From Spongiactinospora sp. TRM90649 (lineage in GTDB: Bacteria; Actinomycetota; Actinomycetes; Streptosporangiales; Streptosporangiaceae), in contig NZ_JARLTC010000020.1 of NCBI RefSeq assembly GCF_029382225.1, forward strand, positions 62,001 to 126,000: DNA of 64,000 bases, in the 5' to 3' direction. The position numbers and the translations under genes are program-made. Shown here piece after piece: positions 26,401 to 34,386 of the stretch. The notes beneath the pieces were generated by a model. That model did no database searches, was not told where the DNA came from, and saw nothing but the letters and a program-made list of their open reading frames with translations. Every line of letters starts with the position of its first letter. The stretch's first letter is position 1.

Positions 26401-26724
26401 CTCGACTTCGAGGTGCCGTTCGAGACGATGGTCGGCGACCGCCTGCTGCGGGGCCGGATGGACGCCGTCTTCCAGGCGCCCGACGGCACCTACGAGGTCG
26501 TGGACTGGAAGACCGGCGAACGGCCCCGGGGCAAGGCCGCGCAGGCGGCTGCCGTCCAGCTCGCGGCGTACCGGCTGGCCTGGGCCGACCTCTCGGGCGC
26601 GCCGGTCGAGCGGGTACGCGCGGCCTTCCACTACGTGCGGGCCAACGAGACCGTCCGGCCGGTGAACCTGCTCGACCTGGCGGGGCTGGTCGCGCTGATC
26701 GAGCGGGTTCCGGTCGTGGAGTAG
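23434..26724 (+). CDS. adnB: AdnB-type helicase-nuclease subunit
   Basis: 1096 aa, GTG start six bases after GGAGG. The motor domain has Walker A GAGSGKSETM (residue 36 on), FTRKAATELAARV, DEYQDTSHAQ, GDPCQSIYGWRGAS, TIHASKGLEWPVV and AYVAVTRAHY. The C-terminal nuclease domain has RGTAFHHWLE, GRMDAVFQ (about 1007) and VVDWKTGER. It lacks the Cys4 cluster of AdnA. In the AdnAB heterodimer AdnB supplies the lead ATPase motor. Both subunits keep intact motor and nuclease motifs, so the complex should be active. Confidence 0.92.
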   Translation: MLSAADLAVKLGIPAPTPEQAEVIEAPLEPMVVMAGAGSGKSETMAGRVVWLVANGLVKPEHVLGLTFTRKAATELAARVRKRLTGLADAKLVPVEMLEEEPTVSTYHAYAARLVTDHALREALEPTMRLVPPAVSWQMASRAVSLYDGPMEQVEWGPATVTRAVLELAGEMSEHLRDAKDVRDLGTWLAGKLDDVRGTTNAAQRRPLVTQRAREQLLPMVEAYERMKRQREVIDYGDQMALAARIAVNHPEVGAIERDRFAVVLLDEYQDTSHAQLVLLRSLFGGGHPVTSVGDPCQSIYGWRGASAGNLTRFSRDFPTGTGDRSKVSRLSVSFRNGDKVLDVAARVQLPLRIEARDVPVLIPGKTRVERGRVLCAFHETAEDEARWIAEGVAGVLGQESAPDGLPWGEGERDKAKPSAWGGQQSVQPADVAILARKRSQFPALRRALEERGIPVEVVGLGGLLAVPEVADIVATLRVLYDPTAGDALVRLLGGPRWRIGPADLKVLGDLARELNRETDQGASRPDDPLDQVVADMAEERGSLVDALDELPERDEWQDRFSPLARVRLLAFAAELRTLRAHAGRPLPDLIGEVERRTGLDIEVAARSGAASAFAARADLDAFLDAGARFAGDAEDPTLGAFLAYLKAADEEENGLDAGRVGDSNSVKLMTIHASKGLEWPVVVVPGLSQLTNKSGALTTGTVFPAKPVTTPRWTENPRKLPYPLRGDAGDLPRLAGLEKDDLIDFDAECRERDLMEERRLAYVAVTRAHYLLIASGYRWGSASKPLEPSEFLLEIRDTCGRVARWAADLEEGAANPLLAQPAEATWPVTPDGVRYVAMLDGAGLVEDALAGTLTEPAVNEPVRERDRERVRAWERDTELLMLERERLRRRPPTQVTLPERLTVSALVNLASDPGELARRIRRPMPARPAPLARRGTAFHHWLETRWGQQSLFAELELPGAADDLAEADVALGELCDRFEESEWAARRPLDFEVPFETMVGDRLLRGRMDAVFQAPDGTYEVVDWKTGERPRGKAAQAAAVQLAAYRLAWADLSGAPVERVRAAFHYVRANETVRPVNLLDLAGLVALIERVPVVE

Positions 26725-26728
26725 CGGA

Positions 26729-27850
26729 TCACACGTAGTGGAAGGCCGGCTTCTCGTGCATCAGGAAGTCGTGGTGGGAGATGTTCCACGCGTACGCGCC
26801 CGCCATCGCGAACGCCACGACGTCGCCGGGGGCCAGGCTCGCTGGCACCTGGCGGGCGAAGACGTCCTTGGGGGTGCAGAGCTGTCCCACGATGGTCACC
26901 GGTTCCTCGCGTGGCCGGTTCTCCGGCCCCGGCACGACGGCGAAGGGCTGGTCGTGGCCCTTGGTCACCGGGGTGCGCAGATGGTGGGTGCCCCCGGTGA
27001 CGACGGCGAAGGTCTGCCCGTGGACGCGCTTCACGTCGATCACGCGGGTGAGGTACCAGCCGCAGTAGGCGGTCATCGCCCGCCCCGGCTCCACCCGCAG
27101 GGTCTCGCCGGGACGCCGCAGGGCGCGCAGCCCCGAGCCGTAGGCGGGCCAGTCGAAGCGCGTGGCCGGTTCGGTGTAGGAGACGGCCATGCCGCCGCCC
27201 AGATTGACCTCCAGATCGGCCTCGGTGTGGCCGAGCCCCCTGGCGTCGCCGAGTACGGCCCCGGCCAGGGCGAGCAGTTCCGGCGCGCCGAGCCCGCTGG
27301 CCAGGTGGGCGTGCACCCCGCGCAGCCTCACGCGGGGTTGGGCGGGGAGGAGTTCCAGGCACTCGCGCATGCCGTGCTCGTCCATCCCGAACGGCGTCGC
27401 GCCGCCGCCCATCGCCAGGGCCGCCCCCGCGACGGGTATGTCGAGGTTGAGGCGGAGCAGGACCTGGACGGGCCCGCCGCCGAGGTCGAGCAGACGCCGC
27501 AGCTCGTTCGGGCTCTCGACGTGCAGCCGGGCGACCCCGGCCGCCTGGGCCAGTTCGGCGGCGGTCTTGCCCGGCCCGCCGAGCGCGACCGGCATCTCGG
27601 GCGCCACGGCCCTGACGTGCGCCAGCTCGCCCCCCGAGGAGACCTCGAAGCCGTCCACATGGCGGGCCAGCACCCGCAGGATCTCGGCATCAGGGTTGGC
27701 CTTGACCGCGTAGTACAGCTCCACGTCGCCCAGCGCCCGGCGCACCGCCCCGGCGTGGGCGTCGAGCCCGGCCAGGTCGTAGACGTAGGCGGGCCGGTCG
27801 CCGGGCAGTCGCTCGGCGACCGCGAGCACGGCGGGCGGAACCGCGATCAT
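26729..27850 (-). CDS. PLP-dependent decarboxylase of siderophore operon (fold type III, LysA-like)
   Basis: 373 aa from ATG 27850. The PLP lysine is in ELYYAVKANPDAE; VDGFEVSSGGEL, EVNLGGGMAVSY, VEPGRAMTAYCGWY and LCTPKDVFARQ follow the diaminopimelate/ornithine decarboxylase pattern. It is the last gene of the siderophore operon and its start overlaps the IucA/IucC stop. In vibrioferrin (PvsE) and staphyloferrin B (SbnH) clusters such an enzyme makes the amine building block (ethanolamine from a serine unit, or a diamine). The true substrate here is not readable. Its 3' end is convergent with adnB, four bases apart. Confidence 0.88.
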   Translation of the reverse strand: MIAVPPAVLAVAERLPGDRPAYVYDLAGLDAHAGAVRRALGDVELYYAVKANPDAEILRVLARHVDGFEVSSGGELAHVRAVAPEMPVALGGPGKTAAELAQAAGVARLHVESPNELRRLLDLGGGPVQVLLRLNLDIPVAGAALAMGGGATPFGMDEHGMRECLELLPAQPRVRLRGVHAHLASGLGAPELLALAGAVLGDARGLGHTEADLEVNLGGGMAVSYTEPATRFDWPAYGSGLRALRRPGETLRVEPGRAMTAYCGWYLTRVIDVKRVHGQTFAVVTGGTHHLRTPVTKGHDQPFAVVPGPENRPREEPVTIVGQLCTPKDVFARQVPASLAPGDVVAFAMAGAYAWNISHHDFLMHEKPAFHYV

Positions 27851-29508
27851 CCGGCCACCTCCATGATCCCGTCGCCGTCGCGCCCGGCCAGGGGGTTGGC
27901 GACCGGGACGTATCCAGCGGCGCGGTCGGCCGCGCGCGACCACCGCACCGACAGGTTCGCCTTGGCGGGCAGCGGCACCCCCGACAGCAGGTCGCGCATC
28001 CGCGCGGGCCACTCCCGCGAGCGCGCGTAGGCGGCCAGCTCGTCCCAGGCCACCCCCCACAGCTCGGCCAGCAGCCGATCGCCGTCGTCGCCGGCGCGGC
28101 CCGCTATCGTGGCCGCGATCTCCGGAAGGTGGTTGACCAGCAGGCAGTAGGCGACGCGGTTCCACCCCTGGTCGGCGGTGTAGGTCAGCGCCCCCGCGAC
28201 CGGGCCGGGAACCCCCGCGAGGTCGTGGCGCCCCGCGACCAGCTTGGCGCCCTCCAGGTCGCGGAAGACGGCTCCGGACGGCATGCCGTCAGGGGCCGTC
28301 TTGACCAGGACGTTCTGTAGGTGCGCCTCCAGCACCACGCCGTGGGCGCAGAACGCGTCGAGCGCCGGCAGCGCCACGTGCCTCACGTAGGCGGCCCACC
28401 ACCGCACCGGCTCGGCCGCCTGCCGTTCGGCCACCATGGCGGGCAGGGCCGTCGCGGCGGCCAGCGCGGCGGCCAGCAGCGCGGTGGGGGAGGGGGAGGC
28501 GCGCAGGATCACACCCAGCCCTTCGAGCAGGCGGGTGCCGAGCGCGGCGCTGCGAAACCCCGGCTCCGGCAGCCAGCCGGTGCCCGGGAACCGGGTGGCC
28601 AGCGCGCCGAACACCGGCTCCAGCCGCTCGCTGAGCGCGACCGCGCCCTCCAGCTCGTACCAGGCGTTCTTTCGCACGCAGTTGGTTATCCGGACGTCTA
28701 GGCTGAACTTCAGGCACATGCCGCTGACCGGCTCGTGCACGGTGCGCACCGACGAGGTCGGCACCACCGGGCGGGAGCCGTGCCCGAGATCGACCAGCCG
28801 GCCGTCCGCGAGCGGGGCCGCGAGGTCGGCGGCCAGCAGGTCGAGCTGCCACGGGTGGGCGGGCAGCAGGGTGTATCCGGGCGGGGTCGCCGCCCCGGCG
28901 TCGAGCTTGTCCAGCGCGGTGGTGTCGCCTCCGGACAGCAGCACGTCGTGCCGCACGCCGAGCAGCCGCAGCGGGAAGGTGGCGTGCGCCTCCGGCGCGT
29001 AGCGCAGCCAGCCGGTGGCGTCTCTGGCCTTGGGGCTCGGGTGGAACGGGTGCCCGATGGTGAGCGCCTGCTCCGAGGCCAGCCACGGCCCGGCGGGCGG
29101 GGCGGCGCGCTCGCGGGCCGCAAGGATGCGGGTGATCGCGTCCCGGCTGGCGGCCACCTGCCCGCCGAACTCGTCGTTTCCGTCGTCGTTTTTGCTCAGA
29201 CCGGCCTGGACGAGCCTGACCAGCAGGGCCGAGGTGAGCGGGCGCCACGCGCCGTCCTCCAGCCACGCCGGGGGCTCGGCGAATCGCAGCGCCATCCCGC
29301 CGCGCACCCGGGCGCGGATCAGCGTGCCCGCCAGCCGCAGGAACGTGTACGGCGGGCCGTCCCACACCTCCCCGCGCGGCCCGGCGATCTCCCGGAGGCA
29401 GCAGCGCAGCAGCGCCGCCACCGTCGCCTCCTCGGCGGTGGCGCGGTGCCGCGCCCGCCCCGGGGAGTCCTCGGCGCGGGGGACGTCGGGCGACAGGAGG
29501 CTGTTCAC
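27847..29508 (-). CDS. IucA/IucC-family NIS siderophore synthetase (second copy)
   Basis: 553 aa from GTG 29508. The ATP/carboxylate site motifs are present: ALTIGHPFHPSPKAR (IGHPxHPxxKxR), LLPAHPWQLD, VPTSSVRTV, MCLKFSLDVRITNCVRKNAWYEL segment, GVVLEAHLQN and FRDLEGAKL. The family joins citrate or other carboxylates to amines or hydroxyls by acyl-adenylates. It is the third gene of the operon, 67 bases after the first synthetase, and coupled to the decarboxylase. It is most like PvsD in position. Confidence 0.92.
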   Translation of the reverse strand: MNSLLSPDVPRAEDSPGRARHRATAEEATVAALLRCCLREIAGPRGEVWDGPPYTFLRLAGTLIRARVRGGMALRFAEPPAWLEDGAWRPLTSALLVRLVQAGLSKNDDGNDEFGGQVAASRDAITRILAARERAAPPAGPWLASEQALTIGHPFHPSPKARDATGWLRYAPEAHATFPLRLLGVRHDVLLSGGDTTALDKLDAGAATPPGYTLLPAHPWQLDLLAADLAAPLADGRLVDLGHGSRPVVPTSSVRTVHEPVSGMCLKFSLDVRITNCVRKNAWYELEGAVALSERLEPVFGALATRFPGTGWLPEPGFRSAALGTRLLEGLGVILRASPSPTALLAAALAAATALPAMVAERQAAEPVRWWAAYVRHVALPALDAFCAHGVVLEAHLQNVLVKTAPDGMPSGAVFRDLEGAKLVAGRHDLAGVPGPVAGALTYTADQGWNRVAYCLLVNHLPEIAATIAGRAGDDGDRLLAELWGVAWDELAAYARSREWPARMRDLLSGVPLPAKANLSVRWSRAADRAAGYVPVANPLAGRDGDGIMEVAG

Positions 29509-29575
29509 GTGCGGCAGTGCCCCTTCTGGTCGGACTCTTCTGGGTGGGCTCTCTGGGTGGGTTTCGATCGGACGA

Positions 29576-31153
29576 TCAGACCCGGCGCAGGTAGTTCGGC
29601 CCGCCGGTGCCGTAGAACTTGTTCACGTCGGCCGCCCCGGTGCGGGCCTTGTCCACGAGGGTCCCGGCGGTCAGCATGGCCTTGCCGACCAGGCGCGCCG
29701 CGTCGAGGGTGCGGGCGCGCAGCAGGCGGGCCAGCGGATCGTCGCCGTGCTCGGCCAGCGCGTCGGCCAGGGCGTCGCGCACCATCCGCCGCGCGGCGTC
29801 GGCGGGCAGCGCGCCGAACGCCACCGCTGCGGCGGCGAGGTGCAGGGTGATCGTGACGAACACGTCGGCGAGCGCGTGCGGGTCGTCGGTGAGCATCCGC
29901 TCGTCGGCGAACCGGGGGACGGCCAGCCCCGCCGCGCGTAGCCGCTCGGGGGAGGCGAGCAGGCCGTCGTTGTCCTTGATCAGCAGTCTCGGCGGCCCGC
30001 TGGCGACGAGGGAGATGTTCTGCTGGTGGGCTTCCAGGGCGATGCCGTACTTCACGAACAGCCGGACGTTCCAGCGGAGCAGCAGCCGCAGGTAGCCGCC
30101 CAGCACCGTGGTCACGTCGCCGCCACGGGCGCGCGCCAACTCGGCGATGACGGTCTCGCCCGCGCCCGCCGGGGACGGCGCCAGCAGGGCGGCTACCGGG
30201 ATCACCCGCGTGTCCGGGAGGGTGCGGACCATCCACGCCAGGTACTCGTGGTCGGCGTGGCCGTACCGCTGCTCGTCGGCCAGCAGGATCGCGTCGCGGA
30301 ACTCCGGCTCGGCGGCCAGCACCTCGCGCAGCAGGCGCTCGGCGAGCGCGCCGTCGCCGAGCGTGGCCGGCTTGATGGACCGTCGGTTGCGCAGCCCCAG
30401 AGTGCTGGTGGCCAGCGGCAGCTTCAGGTGGATGCCCGGCGCGGCCTCGACCGTGCGCATCGAGAGCGTGGGACGCACCCGCAGGTACGGCACCGGCCCG
30501 ACGGTCACCCCCGGCATGCCGCCCACGACCCGCACGGACAGCGGATGCACCGGGAACGGCACGTGCGTCCCCGCCAGGCCGGGCAGCCCTACGTCGGCCG
30601 GCGACGGCCCGAACGGTACCCGCCCGCCGCGCGCCCGCTCACGCGGCACCGCCGCCCACCGCAGCTCGAACGACGGAGCGAACTCCGGCGCGTAGGCCAG
30701 CAGCTCCGCCTCCGACATGCCGTAGCGGGCCCGCGCGGTCGGATAGACCGGATGGTCGACGAAGGCCGCCAGGGTCTCGTAGTCGATCGCGTCGCGGTCG
30801 CGCGGGTCGAGGTGGATCCGCCCGAGCACCTCGTCGCGCCGGGCGTCGTGCAGCTCCAGCGCCCGCAGCGCCGCCCCGCACTCCACCGCGAGCGCCTTCA
30901 CCCCCGCCGCGTCGGCCGGATGGGCGATCTCGGCCACCGCCCCCAGCACCGACGACAGCCCGAGCGACTCGTCGGGGGCCACCACGAAGTCCTGATAGAG
31001 CGACCCGGGGGTGAGCCGCACCCGGCGTGCGCCCGGCAGTTCCAGCGCCACGCCATCCCGGGTGCGGGTGACCCGGTCGGCCAGCCCTCCGTAGTCTTCC
31101 CGCAGCAGGGCGTTGACCACGCGTGCCGCGACATACGGCTCCCGCTCGCTCAT
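29576..31153 (-). CDS. IucA/IucC-family NIS siderophore synthetase (first copy)
   Basis: 525 aa from ATG 31153, whose ATGA overlaps the stop of the ATP-grasp gene. Motifs include VDHPVYPTARARYG (degenerate form of the HPxHPxxK loop), FPVHPLSVR, VRPTLSMRT, HLKLPLATSTLGLRNRRS, GIALEAHQQN and LIKDNDGLL. Sequence and motifs differ clearly from the 27847 product, so the two should act on different substrates, as in two-step vibrioferrin assembly (PvsB and PvsD). Cytoplasmic. Confidence 0.9.
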   Translation of the reverse strand: MSEREPYVAARVVNALLREDYGGLADRVTRTRDGVALELPGARRVRLTPGSLYQDFVVAPDESLGLSSVLGAVAEIAHPADAAGVKALAVECGAALRALELHDARRDEVLGRIHLDPRDRDAIDYETLAAFVDHPVYPTARARYGMSEAELLAYAPEFAPSFELRWAAVPRERARGGRVPFGPSPADVGLPGLAGTHVPFPVHPLSVRVVGGMPGVTVGPVPYLRVRPTLSMRTVEAAPGIHLKLPLATSTLGLRNRRSIKPATLGDGALAERLLREVLAAEPEFRDAILLADEQRYGHADHEYLAWMVRTLPDTRVIPVAALLAPSPAGAGETVIAELARARGGDVTTVLGGYLRLLLRWNVRLFVKYGIALEAHQQNISLVASGPPRLLIKDNDGLLASPERLRAAGLAVPRFADERMLTDDPHALADVFVTITLHLAAAAVAFGALPADAARRMVRDALADALAEHGDDPLARLLRARTLDAARLVGKAMLTAGTLVDKARTGAADVNKFYGTGGPNYLRRV

Positions 31154-32370
31154 GCGGTCACCGTCCAGGGGTGGGCGGCGCGGAAGGCGTCGAGGGCGGC
31201 GTCCACGCCCGCCTGGTCGTCGCCGACGGCGCGCACGATGCCGAGGTAGTCGCGGTTGGTGCCGGTGCGCTCGACGCGCTCGCCCATGGTGCGCAGCGGC
31301 CGGTGCCACAGCCGCACGCCGTCGGCGTCTCGTGGGGTGATCGGGGGCGGCGCGGCGCTGATCACGCCCGTGCGGTCGGCGAGCAGGCTGAGCGCGGCTC
31401 CGGCGCGGCGCGGGGGCCGCTCCTGGCGGGGCAGCGGCTCGCCGAGGTGGACCCGCAGGATCCACTCGAACAGCGGGACGCCGAGCAGGTCGGCCAGCAG
31501 GAAGTCGCAGTGGTCGCCGATCACGCGGTAGTTGACCTCGATCACCCGAGGCCCGGCGGGCGTGATCGCGTACTCGGTGTGGCACGCGCCGAACCCCGCG
31601 CCGAGCGCCGCGAGCGCGGCGAGCACATGCCCGGTCTCGTCGGACGGCCGGGCCGGGGCCCAGTCCAGGCGTTCCTCCACGAAGTGGGGCGGGGGGCCGA
31701 GCGTCGTGGCGAACCCGCCGAGCACGCGCACGCCGGTGGCGTCGCCGAGGGTCTCCAGCGTGCGAACGGGCCCGTCGAGGTACTCCTCGACCACGACGGC
31801 CTTCCCTGGCCGCCGCGCCCTGATTCCCTCGATGGCGGACGCGAGCGCTTGGGGGTCGTCCACGAGGAGCACGTCTTCGCTGGCGACGCCTTCGCGCGGC
31901 TTGACCACGACGGGGAAGGGCACGCGCGCGGAGGCGGCTGCGGCGTACGGCCCGCCGTCCGCTCCACGGACCGTTTCGCAGTCGTCGCCGGGAGCCAGGC
32001 GCAGCGAGCGGACCCGCTCCACCCCGGCCTCTGCCAGCGTGCGGCGGGTGAGCGCCTTGTTCTTGGCCGCCAGGCAGGCCCGCCAGTCCTTGCCCGGCAG
32101 GCCGAAGTAGGCGGCGGCGAGGGCCGTCTCCGGCTGAATGTGGTCGGAGTTGGAGAACACGGCGTCCGGGCGGTGGTGGTGGGCGATAGTGTCGATCACC
32201 GCTCGGGCGTCGCGCACGTCGCACCGGACGACCTCCTGGGCGTCGGCCCGGCCATGATCCTCCGGCCGGTCGGTCAGGATGGTGACGTCGCAGCCCAAGG
32301 CGCGGGCGGCGGGGAGGAATCCGTCGGTGACGGAGTCGGTCGGTTTGAGCGCGGTGATGTACAGCCGCAC
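31150..32370 (-). CDS. ATP-grasp ligase, first gene of siderophore operon
   Basis: 406 aa, GTG start after GGGGG. The ATP-grasp core has NSDHIQPE, FPVVVKPREGVASEDV, AVVVEEYLDGPV and RVIEVNYRVIGD with the metal-binding Glu-x-Asn. It is coupled by ATGA to the NIS synthetase gene. Vibrioferrin clusters begin with an ATP-grasp protein (PvsA) that forms an amide between an amino acid and a keto acid, and the same role is inferred. The iron box lies 16 bases upstream of the start codon. Confidence 0.88.
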   Translation of the reverse strand: MRLYITALKPTDSVTDGFLPAARALGCDVTILTDRPEDHGRADAQEVVRCDVRDARAVIDTIAHHHRPDAVFSNSDHIQPETALAAAYFGLPGKDWRACLAAKNKALTRRTLAEAGVERVRSLRLAPGDDCETVRGADGGPYAAAASARVPFPVVVKPREGVASEDVLLVDDPQALASAIEGIRARRPGKAVVVEEYLDGPVRTLETLGDATGVRVLGGFATTLGPPPHFVEERLDWAPARPSDETGHVLAALAALGAGFGACHTEYAITPAGPRVIEVNYRVIGDHCDFLLADLLGVPLFEWILRVHLGEPLPRQERPPRRAGAALSLLADRTGVISAAPPPITPRDADGVRLWHRPLRTMGERVERTGTNRDYLGIVRAVGDDQAGVDAALDAFRAAHPWTVTA

Positions 32371-32385
32371 GCAGGCACCCCCGGA

Positions 32386-32404
32386 TCAGGTAAGCCTAAC
32401 CTAA
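32386..32404 (-). promoter_or_regulatory. DtxR/IdeR-type iron box of siderophore operon
   Basis: The plus strand reads TCAGGTAAGCCTAACCTAA, 17 of 19 matches to the iron-box consensus TTAGGTTAGCCTAACCTAA. It overlaps TAGGCT/TAGGTT -10-like hexamers of the minus-strand promoter and lies just upstream of GTG 32370. Fe(II)-repressor binding here should shut the operon off in iron-replete cells. A perfect 14-bp palindrome (CCACGGGCCCGTGG, 32428-32441) sits farther upstream. Confidence 0.9.
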
Positions 32405-32513
32405 CTCAAGGCATCTTAGTGCCGCCACCACGGGCCCGTGGCGCGAGTTGTCATTCACGAAGGATGTCGGTCTTGTCGGGGACAGTGATGATCGATAAGT
32501 CGGCGGGGACGCT

Positions 32514-32577
32514 TGGATGAGAGGGTTCTCATCCAGCTCTCACGATCGTTTCCGAGATCGCCGCCTACCGTTGAGGG
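32514..32577 (+). promoter_or_regulatory. Operator and leaderless promoter of two-component operon
   Basis: TGGATGAGA (32514-32522) and TCTCATCCA (32527-32535) form a perfect inverted repeat. TCTCA is repeated at 32527 and 32538, an 11-bp spacing typical of tandem OmpR-family response-regulator sites. TACCGT (32566-32571) is a TANNNT -10 six bases before ATG 32578. The arrangement suggests activation by the operon's own response regulator. Confidence 0.6.
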
Positions 32578-32961
32578 ATGAACCCCCGTACCTCCATCAT
32601 CGCCGTTCTCGCCGGGGCCGTCGTCGCGGTGCTGGCGATGGTGGGCCTGGTGCAGGTGGTCACCGTCGATCCGCCCGACCTTCGCAGGGCCATCGTCGTC
32701 ACCGAACGTCCCACCGGCTCCCCGAAGGAACCGGTGGACGAGCCGTCCGCCGGAGAGCCCGAGCCGAGCCCGCGTGAGTCCACCGCCCCGAAGGGCAAGG
32801 ACGCCCCTCCCAGGCAGCAGGCCCGCAAGAAGACGGCCGAGCCCGTCCGCCCGCCGCCGCTGCCCCGGGGCGGGAGCGACGACGACGGCGGCAGCGGTGG
32901 CGGTGGCGGTGGTGACGACGGCGACGACGATGACGGCGGGGAGAGCGACGGAGATGACTGA
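32578..32961 (+). CDS. Small membrane-anchored hydrophilic protein, Asp/Gly-rich tail
   Basis: 127 aa. One N-terminal helix (about residues 6-28) with an uncleaved-looking anchor is followed by a Pro/Lys/Glu-rich linker. The tail from about 95 is almost only Asp and Gly (GGSDDDGGSGGGG, then DDGDDDDGGESDGDD), which could bind Ca2+ or other cations. It lies three bases upstream of the histidine kinase gene. Genes of this kind often precede OmpR-type kinase operons in actinobacteria. A role as a sensor partner is inference. Confidence 0.75.
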   Translation: MNPRTSIIAVLAGAVVAVLAMVGLVQVVTVDPPDLRRAIVVTERPTGSPKEPVDEPSAGEPEPSPRESTAPKGKDAPPRQQARKKTAEPVRPPPLPRGGSDDDGGSGGGGGGDDGDDDDGGESDGDD

Positions 32962-32964
32962 CGG

Positions 32965-34386
32965 ATGAGCGCCCGCGCCCGGATCGTGGGCTGGATGCTC
33001 CTCGTGGTCGCCCTCGCCCTCGGCGTGTCCGTCTTCGCGACCTGGACCCTCCTGCACGCCCGCATGGAGGGCAGGGTGAACGCCGAACTGACCAACGAGG
33101 TGGCGAAGCTCAACAACTACGTCGAGTCCGCCGACACGCCCGTCGGCGACCTGTCGGCGCTGCTCGACGGGCATCTCATGGTCAACGCGCCCGACGCCTA
33201 CGAGACCTTCTTCAGCATCGTCAACGGCGAGATCGGCCACCGCTCCTACGCGCGTCCCCTCGCCGACCTCACCGCGGACGAAGCCCTGGTCACCCGGCTC
33301 GCCCAGGCCACCACCCCGCTCGCCGACTGGGTCGACAGCCCCGCCGGGACGGTCCGCTACGCCGTCATCCCGGTCGAGAGCGGCGCCGAGCGCGGCCAGT
33401 TCGTCATCGCGATCTTCTACGACCATCACCTGAAGGAGGTCGTGGACGCCGTGGGCGCGGTGGCCGTCACCGCCGTCGTCTCGCTGGTGATGGCGGGCCT
33501 GGCCGGATGGCTGGTCGCCGGCCGGGTGCTCGCGCCGGTGCGCCTGGTCCGCCAGGCGGCCGAGCGGATCAACGACTCCAGCGACCTCACCCGGCGGCTC
33601 AACGTGCCCGGCAACGACGACGTCGCCGCCCTCGCCGGGACCTTCAACCACATGCTCGACCGGCTGGAGCGGGCCTTCGCCGTCCAGCGCGACTTCGTGG
33701 ACGACGCCGGGCACGAACTCCGCACCCCGATCACCGTCATCCGGGGCCACCTGGAGCTGATGGGCGACGAACCGGAAGACCGCGCGGAGACGATCGCGCT
33801 GGTCACCGACGAACTGATCCGGATGAACCGGATCGTGGACGACCTGCTCACCCTGGCCAAGGCCGAACAACCCGGGTTCCTCGCGCTCGACGACGTCGAA
33901 CTGGCCGACCTCACGGTCAGCGTGCTCGCCAAGGCCCGCCCGCTCGGCGAGCGGACCTGGCGGGTGGAAGAGGTCGCCGACGCCTCGATCAGGGCCGACG
34001 GGCAGCGGCTCACCCAGGCCATGATGCAGCTCATCGCCAACGCGGTACGCCACACGCAGGTGGGCGACCTCGTGGCGGTCGGCTCCGCCGTACGGGGGGC
34101 CGAGGTGGTGCTGTGGGTGCGCGACAGCGGCCCCGGCGTCCGGGTGCAGGACCGCGAACGGATCTTCGCCAGGTTCGTGCGCGGCGGCGGCCGTACGCAC
34201 GAGGGGGCCGGGCTGGGCCTCGCCATCGTCCGCTCCATCGCCGAGGCCCACGGCGGCGACGTCCACGTGGTGAGCGCGGACGGCGGAGGCGCGCTGTTCG
34301 TCATCGGCATCCCGTTCGAGAACGCGCGCCGAGACGGAGCAGGCGAGGAGCCGGACCCGATCGAGATCATGATGGAGCCCCGATGA
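32965..34386 (+). CDS. Sensor histidine kinase
   Basis: 473 aa. Two membrane helices (about 8-30 and 165-190) enclose an extracytoplasmic sensor of ~130 residues. Then come HAMP, the H-box with His250 in DDAGHELRTPITVI, the N-box (LIANAVRHTQ), and G-boxes DSGPGV and GAGLGLAIVRSI. It should phosphorylate the regulator encoded next, with which it overlaps by ATGA. The stimulus is unknown. Confidence 0.93.
   Translation: MSARARIVGWMLLVVALALGVSVFATWTLLHARMEGRVNAELTNEVAKLNNYVESADTPVGDLSALLDGHLMVNAPDAYETFFSIVNGEIGHRSYARPLADLTADEALVTRLAQATTPLADWVDSPAGTVRYAVIPVESGAERGQFVIAIFYDHHLKEVVDAVGAVAVTAVVSLVMAGLAGWLVAGRVLAPVRLVRQAAERINDSSDLTRRLNVPGNDDVAALAGTFNHMLDRLERAFAVQRDFVDDAGHELRTPITVIRGHLELMGDEPEDRAETIALVTDELIRMNRIVDDLLTLAKAEQPGFLALDDVELADLTVSVLAKARPLGERTWRVEEVADASIRADGQRLTQAMMQLIANAVRHTQVGDLVAVGSAVRGAEVVLWVRDSGPGVRVQDRERIFARFVRGGGRTHEGAGLGLAIVRSIAEAHGGDVHVVSADGGGALFVIGIPFENARRDGAGEEPDPIEIMMEPR

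Noticed and set aside
30026-31249. Long plus-strand frames over the siderophore genes
   Set aside because: They are antisense shadows of IucA/IucC and ATP-grasp genes, which have full family motifs and coupled starts.
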